Assembly (NCBI RefSeq): GCF_006351005.1
Contig: NZ_VENP01000017.1
Coordinates: forward strand, 1 to 59,940
Reading direction: 5' to 3'
Source: Miniimonas arenae
GTDB lineage: Bacteria; Actinomycetota; Actinomycetes; Actinomycetales; Beutenbergiaceae
DNA length: 59,940 bases
Shown: positions 43,480-50,416 of the stretch, piece by piece
Position numbering within the stretch: position 1 is the stretch's first letter
Layout: the number at the start of each line of letters is the position of its first letter
Notes under the pieces: model-generated
Database searches by the model: none
What the model was told of the DNA's origin: nothing
What the model saw: only the letters and a program-made list of their open reading frames with translations
Made by a program: the position numbers and the translations under genes

Positions 43480-44526
43480 TCAGTACGTGAACGCGCGGTC
43501 GACCGCGTCGAGCAGCCGGTCGAGCGAGGGCAGGTACTCCGACTCGACGGCGGTGGGCGGGAACGGCGCGTGGAACGCCCCGACGCGCAGCACGGGCGCC
43601 TCGAGGTGGTGGAAGCACCGCTCGGTGACGCGCGCGGCGATCTCGGCGCTGGGACCGAAGAACGTCGGCGCCTCGTGCACGACGACGAGCCGGCCCGTGC
43701 GCTCGACCGACTCGACGATCGCGTCGACGTCGATCGGCGAGACAGAGCGCAGGTCGATCACCTCGACGCTGCGCCCCTCCTGCTCCGCGACCTGCGCGGC
43801 GGCGACGGCGACCGGCACCGTCGGGCCGTACGCGACGATCGTGACGTCCTCACCGGCGCGCACGGTGCGGGCGCGGTGCAGGTCGGCCCAGCCGTCGGGA
43901 CCGAGGTCGGGGGCGGCGTCGTCGGAGAGGTCGACCTCGGCCTTGTCCCAGTAGCGGGCCTTGGGCTCGAGGAAGATCACGGGGTCGGGCGAGGCGATCG
44001 CCTGCTGGATCATCGTGTAGCCGTCCGCCGCCGTGGCGGGGCTGACGATGCGCAGGCCCGCGGTGTGCGCGAACAGCGCCTCCGGCGACTCGCTGTGGTG
44101 CTCGACGGCGCCGATGTGGCCGCCGTAGGGGATGCGGATGACCACGGGCATCGGCAGGCGGCCGAGGGTCCGCGCGTTCATCTTGGACAGCTGGGTCGTG
44201 ATCTGGTCGAACGCGGGGAACACGAAGCCGTCGAACTGGATCTCCAGCACGGGCCGGTACCCGGCCATCGCCAGGCCGATCGCGGTACCGACGATGCCGG
44301 ACTCCGCGAGCGGGGAGTCCACCACGCGCAGCGGACCGAACTCGGCCTGCAGGCCGTCGGTGACGCGGAACACACCCCCGAGCCGACCGATGTCCTCCCC
44401 CATCAGCAGGACGCGGTCGTTGGTCGCCAGGGCGCGCCGCAGGCCGGCGTTGATCGCCTTGGCGAGCGGCAGGCGCTGGGTGGTGCGCGCCGTCGTGCCC
44501 GACGGCGTGGGCAGGGTGGTCGTCAT
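43480..44526 (-). CDS. 2-oxoacid dehydrogenase E1 component, beta subunit
   Basis: The 348-aa transketolase-like beta subunit of an alpha2beta2 E1. Landmarks are LMGEDIGRLGGVFRVTDGLQ, FGPLRVVDSPLAESGIVGTA, GYRPVLEIQFDGFVFPAFDQ, HHSESPEALFAHTAGLRIVS and ARYWDKAEVDL. The C-terminal VVHEAPTFFGPSAEIAARVT region is also present. With E1alpha it decarboxylates 2-oxoacids using thiamine diphosphate. Actinobacteria usually run pyruvate dehydrogenase with a single-chain AceE, so an alpha2beta2 enzyme is more likely branched-chain (bkd type); this is inference. 21 bp separate it from E1alpha. Confidence 0.94.
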   Translation of the reverse strand: MTTTLPTPSGTTARTTQRLPLAKAINAGLRRALATNDRVLLMGEDIGRLGGVFRVTDGLQAEFGPLRVVDSPLAESGIVGTAIGLAMAGYRPVLEIQFDGFVFPAFDQITTQLSKMNARTLGRLPMPVVIRIPYGGHIGAVEHHSESPEALFAHTAGLRIVSPATAADGYTMIQQAIASPDPVIFLEPKARYWDKAEVDLSDDAAPDLGPDGWADLHRARTVRAGEDVTIVAYGPTVPVAVAAAQVAEQEGRSVEVIDLRSVSPIDVDAIVESVERTGRLVVVHEAPTFFGPSAEIAARVTERCFHHLEAPVLRVGAFHAPFPPTAVESEYLPSLDRLLDAVDRAFTY

Positions 44527-44547
44527 CGTTGCCTCGCTCTCGGGTGC

Positions 44548-45867
44548 TCAGTGCGCCGACGGCGAGGAGCTCGCCACCGGACCGTCGAAGGACGCCGCGT
44601 ACTCCTCGTACCACGCGCGCTCCTCGGCCACCAGGGGGTGGGCGGCGGCGTACGCGTGGTCGAACATCACGGTCGCGGGCGGCTTGGTGAGCGCCCGGCA
44701 GTAGGTGCGGACGGCGGCCGCGAGCTCACGCGCCTCGCCGTCCACGCCGTCCAGGAACTCCTGGGTGGCGAGTCCCTCGGCGAGCAGCAGGGTGCGCAGA
44801 CGGTCGATCGGGTCACGACGACGCCACGCCTCCTCCTCGGCACGCTCGCGGTAGCGGGTGGGGTCGTCGGACGTGGTGTGCGCGCCCATCCGGTAGGTGA
44901 CCGCCTCGACGAGGACGGGCCCGGCACCCGAGCGGGCGTGCTCGAGCGCGACCTCGGTGACGGCGCGCACGGCCACGACGTCGTTCCCGTCGACGCGGAA
45001 CGCACGGATGCCGAAACCGGCGCCACGGTCCACGAGCGGGACGGTGGTCTGCACAGTGGTGGGCGCGGAGATCGCCCACTGGTTGTTCTGGCAGAAGAAG
45101 ACGACGGGTGCCGAGACCGTCGAGGCGAAGACGAACGCCTCGTTGACGTCGCCCTGGGCGGTGGCACCGTCGCCGAAGTAGGCGACGACGGCGCGGTCGC
45201 GCTCGGGGTCGCCGGTGCCGACGTCGCCGTCGCGCTGGATGCCCATCGCGTAGCCCGTGGCGTGCAGCGTGTGCGAGCCGATGACGAGCGTGTACAGGTG
45301 GAAACCGTGCGCAACGGGGTCCCAGCCGCCCTGCGCGATGCCGCGGAAGATCGGGAGCAGCTCGCGCAGGTCGACGCCGCGCACGTGCGCGACGCCGTGC
45401 TCGCGGTAGGACGGGAACACGTGGTCGCGGGGGCGCAGTGCGCTGCCGGACCCGATCTGGGCGGCCTCCTGGCCCCGGCACTCGGGCCACAGCCCGAGCT
45501 CACCCTGCCGCTGCAGGCTCGTGGCCTCGCGGTCGAACTCGCGCACCAGCACCATGTCCCGGTACATCGCCCGCAGGTCCTCGCCCGTGAGGCGGTCGGC
45601 CTCGGCGCGGACGGCGGGATCGACGACGGCGAGCATCGCCTCCGGCACCCGGCTCCCCTCGGGTGCGACGAACCGGATGGTGCCGGCGACCTCGCACGGG
45701 TCCGGCCACGGCACGGCGGTGTCGGACTGGTCGGCGGGGGTGCTGGTGGCGTCGGCGGCGGCGGGGGTGGTGCCGGAGGGGGTGGCGCTGGTGCCGAAGG
45801 GGGTGGTGTCGGCGGGGGGCACAGGATCGACGGTGCTTGCGTCGACCTGCTCGACGTCGGTCTCCAA
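44548..45867 (-). CDS. 2-oxoacid dehydrogenase E1 component, alpha subunit
   Basis: A 439-aa thiamine-diphosphate-binding subunit. The ThDP motif is YFGDGATAQGDVNEAFVFAS, with CQNNQWAISAPTTVQT closing it. Other marks are CRGQEAAQIGSGSALRPRDH, VLVEAVTYRMGAHTTSDDPT (phosphorylation-loop region) and YRERAEEEAW. The first ~50 residues are a Thr/Ala/Pro-rich extension absent from most family members. Start TTG 45867 with AGGAG nine bases upstream is the best-supported site. First gene of the E1alpha-E1beta-E2 operon; three spaced palindromes lie 63-104 bp upstream. Confidence 0.94.
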   Translation of the reverse strand: METDVEQVDASTVDPVPPADTTPFGTSATPSGTTPAAADATSTPADQSDTAVPWPDPCEVAGTIRFVAPEGSRVPEAMLAVVDPAVRAEADRLTGEDLRAMYRDMVLVREFDREATSLQRQGELGLWPECRGQEAAQIGSGSALRPRDHVFPSYREHGVAHVRGVDLRELLPIFRGIAQGGWDPVAHGFHLYTLVIGSHTLHATGYAMGIQRDGDVGTGDPERDRAVVAYFGDGATAQGDVNEAFVFASTVSAPVVFFCQNNQWAISAPTTVQTTVPLVDRGAGFGIRAFRVDGNDVVAVRAVTEVALEHARSGAGPVLVEAVTYRMGAHTTSDDPTRYRERAEEEAWRRRDPIDRLRTLLLAEGLATQEFLDGVDGEARELAAAVRTYCRALTKPPATVMFDHAYAAAHPLVAEERAWYEEYAASFDGPVASSSPSAH

Positions 45868-45929
45868 CGGACTGGTCTCCTCTCGCGCCTACCGCCACGG
45901 GGGCGGGTGGGAGGGTGCGGCGCCGAACC

Positions 45930-45971
45930 TACGCTCCCGTAACCTACGTCATCGTAGCCTACGGCACCGTA
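45930..45971. promoter_or_regulatory. three TACG-N4-CGTA sites at exact 15-bp spacing upstream of the 2-oxoacid dehydrogenase operon
   Basis: TACGCTCCCGTA (45930-45941), TACGTCATCGTA (45945-45956) and TACGGCACCGTA (45960-45971) share arms and differ in the middle four bases. They are separated by ACC and GCC. They lie 63-104 bp upstream of TTG 45867, in promoter range. The spacing and conserved arms argue for cooperative binding by a regulator of this operon, perhaps Lrp-like; the protein is not identified. Confidence 0.65.
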
Positions 45972-46118
45972 ACCACGACCAGGACCCGTGGTCAACGGCA
46001 CACCCGGCGTGTCGGCTCGATCGCGGGCGCAGCGCTCGGGCCGCGACGCCTGTCGGGCACGCTCGCACTCCGAACGCTGACTTGCGGTTACGCACCGCCA
46101 TCGAACGCCGGGATCCGG

Positions 46119-46496
46119 TCAGCGATGGGCTGGTGCCAGCGATCTGTGCCGGCTTCGGGCTCCAGAACGGCACAGATCGCTGGGTTTACGCCGCCGGGTT
46201 CGGGTCGACTGTGGCTCGTGCCAGCGTTCTGTGCCGGCTTCGGGCTCCAGAACGGCACAGATCGCTGGGTTTACGCCTCACACCGGGACAGATCGCTGGG
46301 TTCGGCCCGACGGTGGGCTGGTGCCAGCGATCTGTGCCGGCTTCGGGCTCCAGACCGGCACAGATCGCTGGATCCACGCCTCACACCAGGACAGATAGCT
46401 GGGTTCACGCCCGGGACCGAGACAGATCGCTGGGTTCAGTCGGCGATGGGCAGGCATCAGCGATCTGTGCCGGCTTCGGAACGGATCAGATCGCGG
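46119..46496. repeat. array of hairpins and half-sites built on CCAGCGATCTGTGCCG
   Basis: Three full hairpins share 16-bp arms CCAGCGATCTGTGCCG/CGGCACAGATCGCTGG and a near-identical 16-nt loop (GCTTCGGGCTCCAGAA). They lie at 46136-46183, 46221-46268 (one mismatch) and 46324-46371. Single half-sites lie at 46285-46299, 46388-46402 and 46419-46433. A degenerate fourth hairpin at 46458-46496 overlaps the aminotransferase stop codon. GGGTTYACGC and CTCACACC link the units. The 618-bp space 45868-46485 otherwise holds no gene; short frames through the repeats are not coding. Confidence 0.9.
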
Positions 46497-47574
46497 AGTC
46501 GCGGTACTCCGCCGCCACCGCAAGCACGATGTCGTTGGCCTCACGCTCACCGATGCTGACGCGGACGCCGTCGCCCGCGAACGGCCGCACCAGCACCCCC
46601 GACTCCGCGAACGCCCGCGCGAGCACCCCCGCCTCGTCGCCCACCGGGAACCACACGAAGTTGCCCTGCGCCTCGGGGATGTCCCAGCCCTGGGCACGCA
46701 GACCGGCCACGACGCGCTCGCGCTCGTCGACGATCGCGTCCACGCGCTCCATGAGCTGGTCGTGCGCCCGGAGCGACTCCAGCGCCGCGACCTGGGCCAG
46801 CGCGTTCACGCCGAACGGGGTCGAGGTCGCGCGGAACCCCGACACGAGCCGCGAGCGCCCGAGCGCGAACCCCACCCGCAGACCCGCCAGCCCGTAGGCC
46901 TTGGAGAAGGTGCGCAGCAGCACGAGGCGAGGGTCCTCGCGAAGGATCGCGACGCCGTCGGCAACGGGCTCGTCCTCGTCCTGCTTCCGGACGAACTCGA
47001 TGTAGGCCTCGTCGAGCAGCACCATGACGTCCGGGGGCAGCGCGGCGAGGATCCGGCGCACCTCGGCGTCGGTGAGAGCGGGTCCGGTCGGGTTGTTCGG
47101 CGAGCACAGCAGCACGGCCTTCGTGCGCGGCGTGATGGCGGCGATCATCGCGTCGACGTCGTGCCGCCCGTCGGGCAGCAGCGGCACCGGCACGCCGGTG
47201 GCGCCCGCCACCGCGACCGCGATCGGGTACGCCTCGAACGACCGCCACGGGTACACGACCTCGTCCCCGCGCTCGCAGAGCGCGGCGAGGATCGACTCCA
47301 GGACGGCCACCGACCCGTTGCCGACGACGACCTGGTCGACGTCGAGCCCGAACATCGTGGCGATCGCCTCGACGAGCTCGCCCGCGAGCATGTCCGGATA
47401 GCGGTTGAGGTCCGCGGCGGCGTCGGACACGGCGGCCACCACCCGCGGCAGCGGCGGGTACGGGTTCTCGTTCGACGACAGCTTCTCGTTCATCGTCCCG
47501 CGCGGGCGCGCGCCGGGGACGTAGGCGGGCAGCGAGATCACCTGGTCGCGCAGTCGGACCTTCTTGGCAGCCAT
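46486..47574 (-). CDS. histidinol-phosphate/aromatic aminotransferase-like PLP enzyme
   Basis: A 362-aa class-II-type aminotransferase of the HisC/Pat group. Visible motifs are KLSSNENPYPPLPRVVAAVS near the start, NRYPDMLAGELVEAIA, VVGNGSVAVLESIL, LLCSPNNPTGPALTDAEV and MVLLDEAYIEFV. The PLP lysine lies in RTFSKAYGLAGLRVGFALG and the substrate Arg in FAGDGVRVSIGE. HisC and the aromatic transaminase Pat cannot be told apart from this; no other his genes are nearby, which favours Pat. ATG 47574 (MAAKKVRLRDQ) is preferred to a GTG nine codons upstream. Its last codons overlap the hairpin array. Confidence 0.9.
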   Translation of the reverse strand: MAAKKVRLRDQVISLPAYVPGARPRGTMNEKLSSNENPYPPLPRVVAAVSDAAADLNRYPDMLAGELVEAIATMFGLDVDQVVVGNGSVAVLESILAALCERGDEVVYPWRSFEAYPIAVAVAGATGVPVPLLPDGRHDVDAMIAAITPRTKAVLLCSPNNPTGPALTDAEVRRILAALPPDVMVLLDEAYIEFVRKQDEDEPVADGVAILREDPRLVLLRTFSKAYGLAGLRVGFALGRSRLVSGFRATSTPFGVNALAQVAALESLRAHDQLMERVDAIVDERERVVAGLRAQGWDIPEAQGNFVWFPVGDEAGVLARAFAESGVLVRPFAGDGVRVSIGEREANDIVLAVAAEYRDSAI

Positions 47575-47654
47575 GGAGCAAGGATGCCCGACGGCGAGCA
47601 CGCCCCGGGCGGGTCTCTCGCCGCCCGGAGGGGCCGGGTGCGAGGATGGCCGGC

Positions 47655-48050
47655 ATGAAGGAGTTCCTCTGGCGCGTCGGCGTCACCGCGGTCGCCGTCT
47701 GGGTCGCCGACCTCCTGGTCCGCGGCATCGCGGTGACGCAGGTCGAGGAGTGGTGGCAGCAGGTCCTCGTGTACGTCGTGGTCGGAGCCGTGCTCGCGAT
47801 CGTGCAGATGATCGTCAAGCCGATCCTGCAGGTCCTGACGTTCCTCCTCTACATCCTCACGCTCGGCCTGTTCGGGATCGTGGTCAACGCCCTCATGCTC
47901 ATGCTCTGCTCGTGGCTGACGCAGAGCTTCTCGTGGGGCATCACCGTCGACGGGTTCTGGCCCTCGGCCGTGCTCGGCGGCATCGTCATCTCGATCGCCA
48001 CGATGATCCTCACCGCGGTGCTGCCGCGACCGCGCCGCGACAACCGCTGA
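47655..48050 (+). CDS. phage holin family 4-type membrane protein
   Basis: A 131-aa protein with four membrane segments in the Phage_holin_4_2 pattern: FLWRVGVTAVAVWVADLLVR, VLVYVVVGAVLAIVQMIVKP, ILQVLTFLLYILTLGLFGIV, ALMLMLCSWL, and SAVLGGIVISIATMILTAVL. The KPILxxLTFPLxxLTLGLF-type core is typical of the chromosomal YvlD/holin-like family. There is no phage context, so a role in envelope physiology is more likely than lysis. The ATG at 47646 is in frame, but 47655 has GAGG at a better distance. The aminotransferase gene is divergent. Confidence 0.85.
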   Translation: MKEFLWRVGVTAVAVWVADLLVRGIAVTQVEEWWQQVLVYVVVGAVLAIVQMIVKPILQVLTFLLYILTLGLFGIVVNALMLMLCSWLTQSFSWGITVDGFWPSAVLGGIVISIATMILTAVLPRPRRDNR

Positions 48051-48056
48051 CGCCGG

Positions 48057-48164
48057 CCGTACCCGCCACGCGAGCCGTACCAGCCACGCGAGCCGTACCA
48101 GCCACGCGAGCCGGACCAGCCACGCGAGCCGTACCAGCCACGCGAGCCACACCGGCCACACCAG
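48057..48164 (+). repeat. six tandem 18-bp units after the holin-like gene
   Basis: Units of CCGTACCAGCCACGCGAG start at 48057, 48075, 48093, 48111, 48129 and 48147; two are identical to the consensus, three differ by one base or so, and the last is diverged. They begin seven bases after the stop at 48050. Read on the minus strand they would encode repeating hydrophobic LAWLVR, but nothing else supports a gene there. Confidence 0.88.
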
Positions 48165-48234
48165 CGCGCCCCAAGCGCACCTCACCCGCACCAGCCCACC
48201 CCCAGCACCCGCACCTGCGCACCTCGGGTGCCGG

Positions 48235-49695
48235 TCACAGCCACCACGGCCACCAGATCGGGGAGAGCCACGAGTTCTGCGGCGCCCCGAGCTCGGCCCG
48301 TGAACCGCGATAGGTCGTCGCGGTGACGACATCGCCCTCCTGCGCCCACAGGCCCGCGGTGTCGCGCTCCCAGGCCAGGGTCGCGGGCTGGTCGGACTCC
48401 GTCGCGAACCGCGCCGTCTCGGCGTAGTCCTCGATCCGGTGCTCCGAGAGCAGACCCGCGCGCTCGCCGTCGGACCCGAGCTCGCGCACCACGATCACCT
48501 CCCCCGGCGCTGGGCCGCCCGGCCGGGCACCGACCTCCCCGCTCAGCGCCGGGACACCGTCCTCGACGTGCTGGATCGTCATGGTGGGGACGTCGGGTGC
48601 CCGCAGGTGCGTGACCGGCGCGCCGTACGTGACGACGGCGGCGACCGAGAACCGCTCGCGGACGGCGGGGTCGAGCGCGAGGTTCGTCGCGACGATGCCG
48701 CCGAGCGAGTGCCCCGCCAGCACGACCGGCTGGCCCGGCCTGATGCCCGCCGAGGCCATGGCCGAGATGACCAGCGCGTCGACGGCGGTGGACGTGCCGA
48801 CGAAGGCGGGCACCGTCGAGTCCCACGACATCGGCACGCCGTCGGGTCCCGCGCCGTGCACCCCGCCCTGCAGACCGGGGACGGCCACGGTCCAGCTCAC
48901 GCTGCCGTCGGCGTGGTCGATGCGCTGCACCTCGACCGCCGCGTCGGACGGTCCCGAGGCGTCGTAGGCGATGCCGATCCGGTCGGCCAGGTCGGCGACA
49001 CCGCCCGCGGCCGCCGGCGCGGTGGAGCGCTCGCCCGGGCCGACCGGGACCTCTCGCTCCGCCGTTGCGACGGGATCGTTCGGCCGCGCGTCGAGCACCG
49101 AGAAGAGCCCGAGCGCGCCGTCGAGAACCCCGGCCAGCGGTCCGGCGGCCGCAAGCCCGGGCGCCGCCGAGCGCACGGCTCGCACGGCGTCCTCCGCCTG
49201 GGCGGCGCCCGGCGTGGCGAACACCCGTGAGAGCGTGCCGCCGAGCGCACCCATCCTGCTGCTGTCGGAGAAGGCAGCGGCGAGCCAGCCCGGCAGCACC
49301 GACGTCCCGGTGATCGCGCCTGCCGCCGCGCCACCCAGCACGAACGGAGACGCGCCGAACGGACCCACCACCGACCCGGGGAGCGGCGTGGCGAGCAGGC
49401 GGCCCAGCACGTTCGACTCCGCCTCGTCGTACCCGCGGGTGGCCTGGCGCAGCGCGTCCGCGCGCCCGGCGACCCGGCCGACCGCGTCCTCGCACGACGC
49501 GCGTGCCGCCTCGATCGCGGCCGCCGCGATCGCCCCGGTCACCAGCGGCGGGTAGGCGCCCCCATCGCGCAGCGCCGCGGCCGCCGCCCGCAGCCGCAGC
49601 AACGCCAGATCGAGCTGCCGACGCGCCTCGTCGAACCCGGCCGCGATGCCCTCGATCTCCTCGGTGTCGGTGCTCACCCACAGCCCCGTGGTCAT
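48235..49695 (-). CDS. alpha/beta-hydrolase with WXG-like helical N-terminal domain
   Basis: A 486-aa protein. Residues 1-100 are helical (TDTEEIEGIAAGFDEARRQL; EAARASCEDAVGRVAGRADA), like the N-terminal halves of WXG100/LXG-type secreted proteins. An Ala/Gly-rich linker (~105-220) follows. The C-terminal half is an alpha/beta hydrolase with nucleophile Ser330 in LAGHSLGGIVATNLAL, a DxP acid region (APDVPTMTIQHVEDGVPALS) and a His in LLSEHRIEDYAETA. The layout recalls PE/PPE-type hydrolases exported by type VII systems, but no secretion genes are nearby. Start ATG 49695 overlaps the upstream stop (ATGA). Substrate unknown. Confidence 0.72.
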   Translation of the reverse strand: MTTGLWVSTDTEEIEGIAAGFDEARRQLDLALLRLRAAAAALRDGGAYPPLVTGAIAAAAIEAARASCEDAVGRVAGRADALRQATRGYDEAESNVLGRLLATPLPGSVVGPFGASPFVLGGAAAGAITGTSVLPGWLAAAFSDSSRMGALGGTLSRVFATPGAAQAEDAVRAVRSAAPGLAAAGPLAGVLDGALGLFSVLDARPNDPVATAEREVPVGPGERSTAPAAAGGVADLADRIGIAYDASGPSDAAVEVQRIDHADGSVSWTVAVPGLQGGVHGAGPDGVPMSWDSTVPAFVGTSTAVDALVISAMASAGIRPGQPVVLAGHSLGGIVATNLALDPAVRERFSVAAVVTYGAPVTHLRAPDVPTMTIQHVEDGVPALSGEVGARPGGPAPGEVIVVRELGSDGERAGLLSEHRIEDYAETARFATESDQPATLAWERDTAGLWAQEGDVVTATTYRGSRAELGAPQNSWLSPIWWPWWL

Positions 49696-50093
49696 CCCCG
49701 CCCTCCCGTCGGTGCGAGGCCCGGGAACAGGTCGGGCCGTGCCGCCCACGCGGGCGGTGACGGCGGCCCGAGCAGCGGGTGCTGCCCGCTGGAGCCGAGG
49801 CCGCCCGTCGGGCCGAGCGCCGCCGTGCCCGACGGCGAGCCCAGCGCGAGCGCGAACGCTGCGGTCGCGCGGTGGTGCGCCGCAGCCGCGGACTGCGCCG
49901 ACTCGACCTGGGTGAGGAGGGCGTCGAGCGCCGCAAGGTCCTCGGCGCGCGCCACGAGGAAGCTCGTGGCGCCACCGTCGGACCAGGCTCGCGGCTCGGC
50001 GCAGGCGAGCGCGGCGCGCGCGAACGTCACGGCGGTCTCGGCGGCGGCGAGCGCGACAGCGACCGGGTCGGCGGGGAACAGGAGCGAGGGCAT
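49692..50093 (-). CDS. small WXG-like helical protein coupled to the hydrolase gene
   Basis: A 133-aa protein. The first ~85 residues make two helices (DPVAVALAAAETAVTFARAA; EDLAALDALLTQVESAQSAA) joined by EPRAWSDGGATSF, a W-x-x-G turn reminiscent of the WxG hairpin of ESAT-6-like proteins (strictly W-S-D-G, so not canonical). The C-terminal 45 residues are Gly/Pro-rich. Its TGA overlaps the ATG of the hydrolase gene, so they are coexpressed. Possible role: secretion partner or chaperone for the hydrolase (inference). Confidence 0.6.
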   Translation of the reverse strand: MPSLLFPADPVAVALAAAETAVTFARAALACAEPRAWSDGGATSFLVARAEDLAALDALLTQVESAQSAAAAHHRATAAFALALGSPSGTAALGPTGGLGSSGQHPLLGPPSPPAWAARPDLFPGLAPTGGRG

Positions 50094-50126
50094 GGCGCGA
50101 CGCTAGGTCGGCGGACCGCGGATTCT

Positions 50127-50204
50127 CGCGCCCCGTGTGCACGACGCCGAGCGCCCCCTCGCCCGGCCGGGCTGGGGACAGCCCGCGCCCCGTGTGCACG
50201 ACGC
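50127..50204 (+). repeat. two copies of a 21-bp repeat in the purB leader region
   Basis: CGCGCCCCGTGTGCACGAC plus GC occurs at 50127-50147 and again at 50184-50204, 57 bp apart. GTGCAC inside is a small palindrome. It precedes the 60-bp tandem duplication. Confidence 0.75.
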
Positions 50205-50211
50205 GGTCGGC

Positions 50212-50331
50212 CGCCGTCGCACCCACCGCCCCACCACCAGCCGCACCGCGGACGCGACACACGCCGTCCGGCGCCGTCGCACCCACCACCCCACCACCAG
50301 CCGCACCACGGACGCGACACACGCCGTCGGG
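50212..50331 (+). repeat. 60-bp tandem duplication upstream of purB
   Basis: 50212-50271 and 50272-50331 match with only a few differences (for example GCCCC versus ACCCC, and CCGCGG versus CCACGG). GGACGCGACACACGCCGTC recurs in each. The array lies in the 323-bp space between the WXG-like gene and purB, which contains no gene. It must sit in or near the purB promoter. Confidence 0.85.
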
Positions 50332-50416
50332 CGCTCGCCACGCACGCACGACCCGACCGCCGCCCGTCCCGCGGACGCGACGCCGCGCCGTCGGGCGCAT
50401 GCGGGAGAATGCCGCC

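Noticed and set aside
46186-46377. Short frames through the hairpin array
   Set aside because: They only translate the repeats (for example AICAGLEPEAGTDRWH); no ribosome site and no other coding signal.
46119-46496. CRISPR array
   Set aside because: Units are hairpins with a conserved loop and irregular spacing; there are no equal-length unique spacers and no cas genes.
47655-48050. Prophage lysis gene
   Set aside because: The holin-4 family is widespread as a chromosomal membrane protein; no endolysin or phage gene is nearby.
47538-48332. Minus-strand frame with repeating LAWLVR through the 18-bp array
   Set aside because: The hydrophobic repeat is a by-product of the tandem units; the frame is antisense to the holin-like gene.
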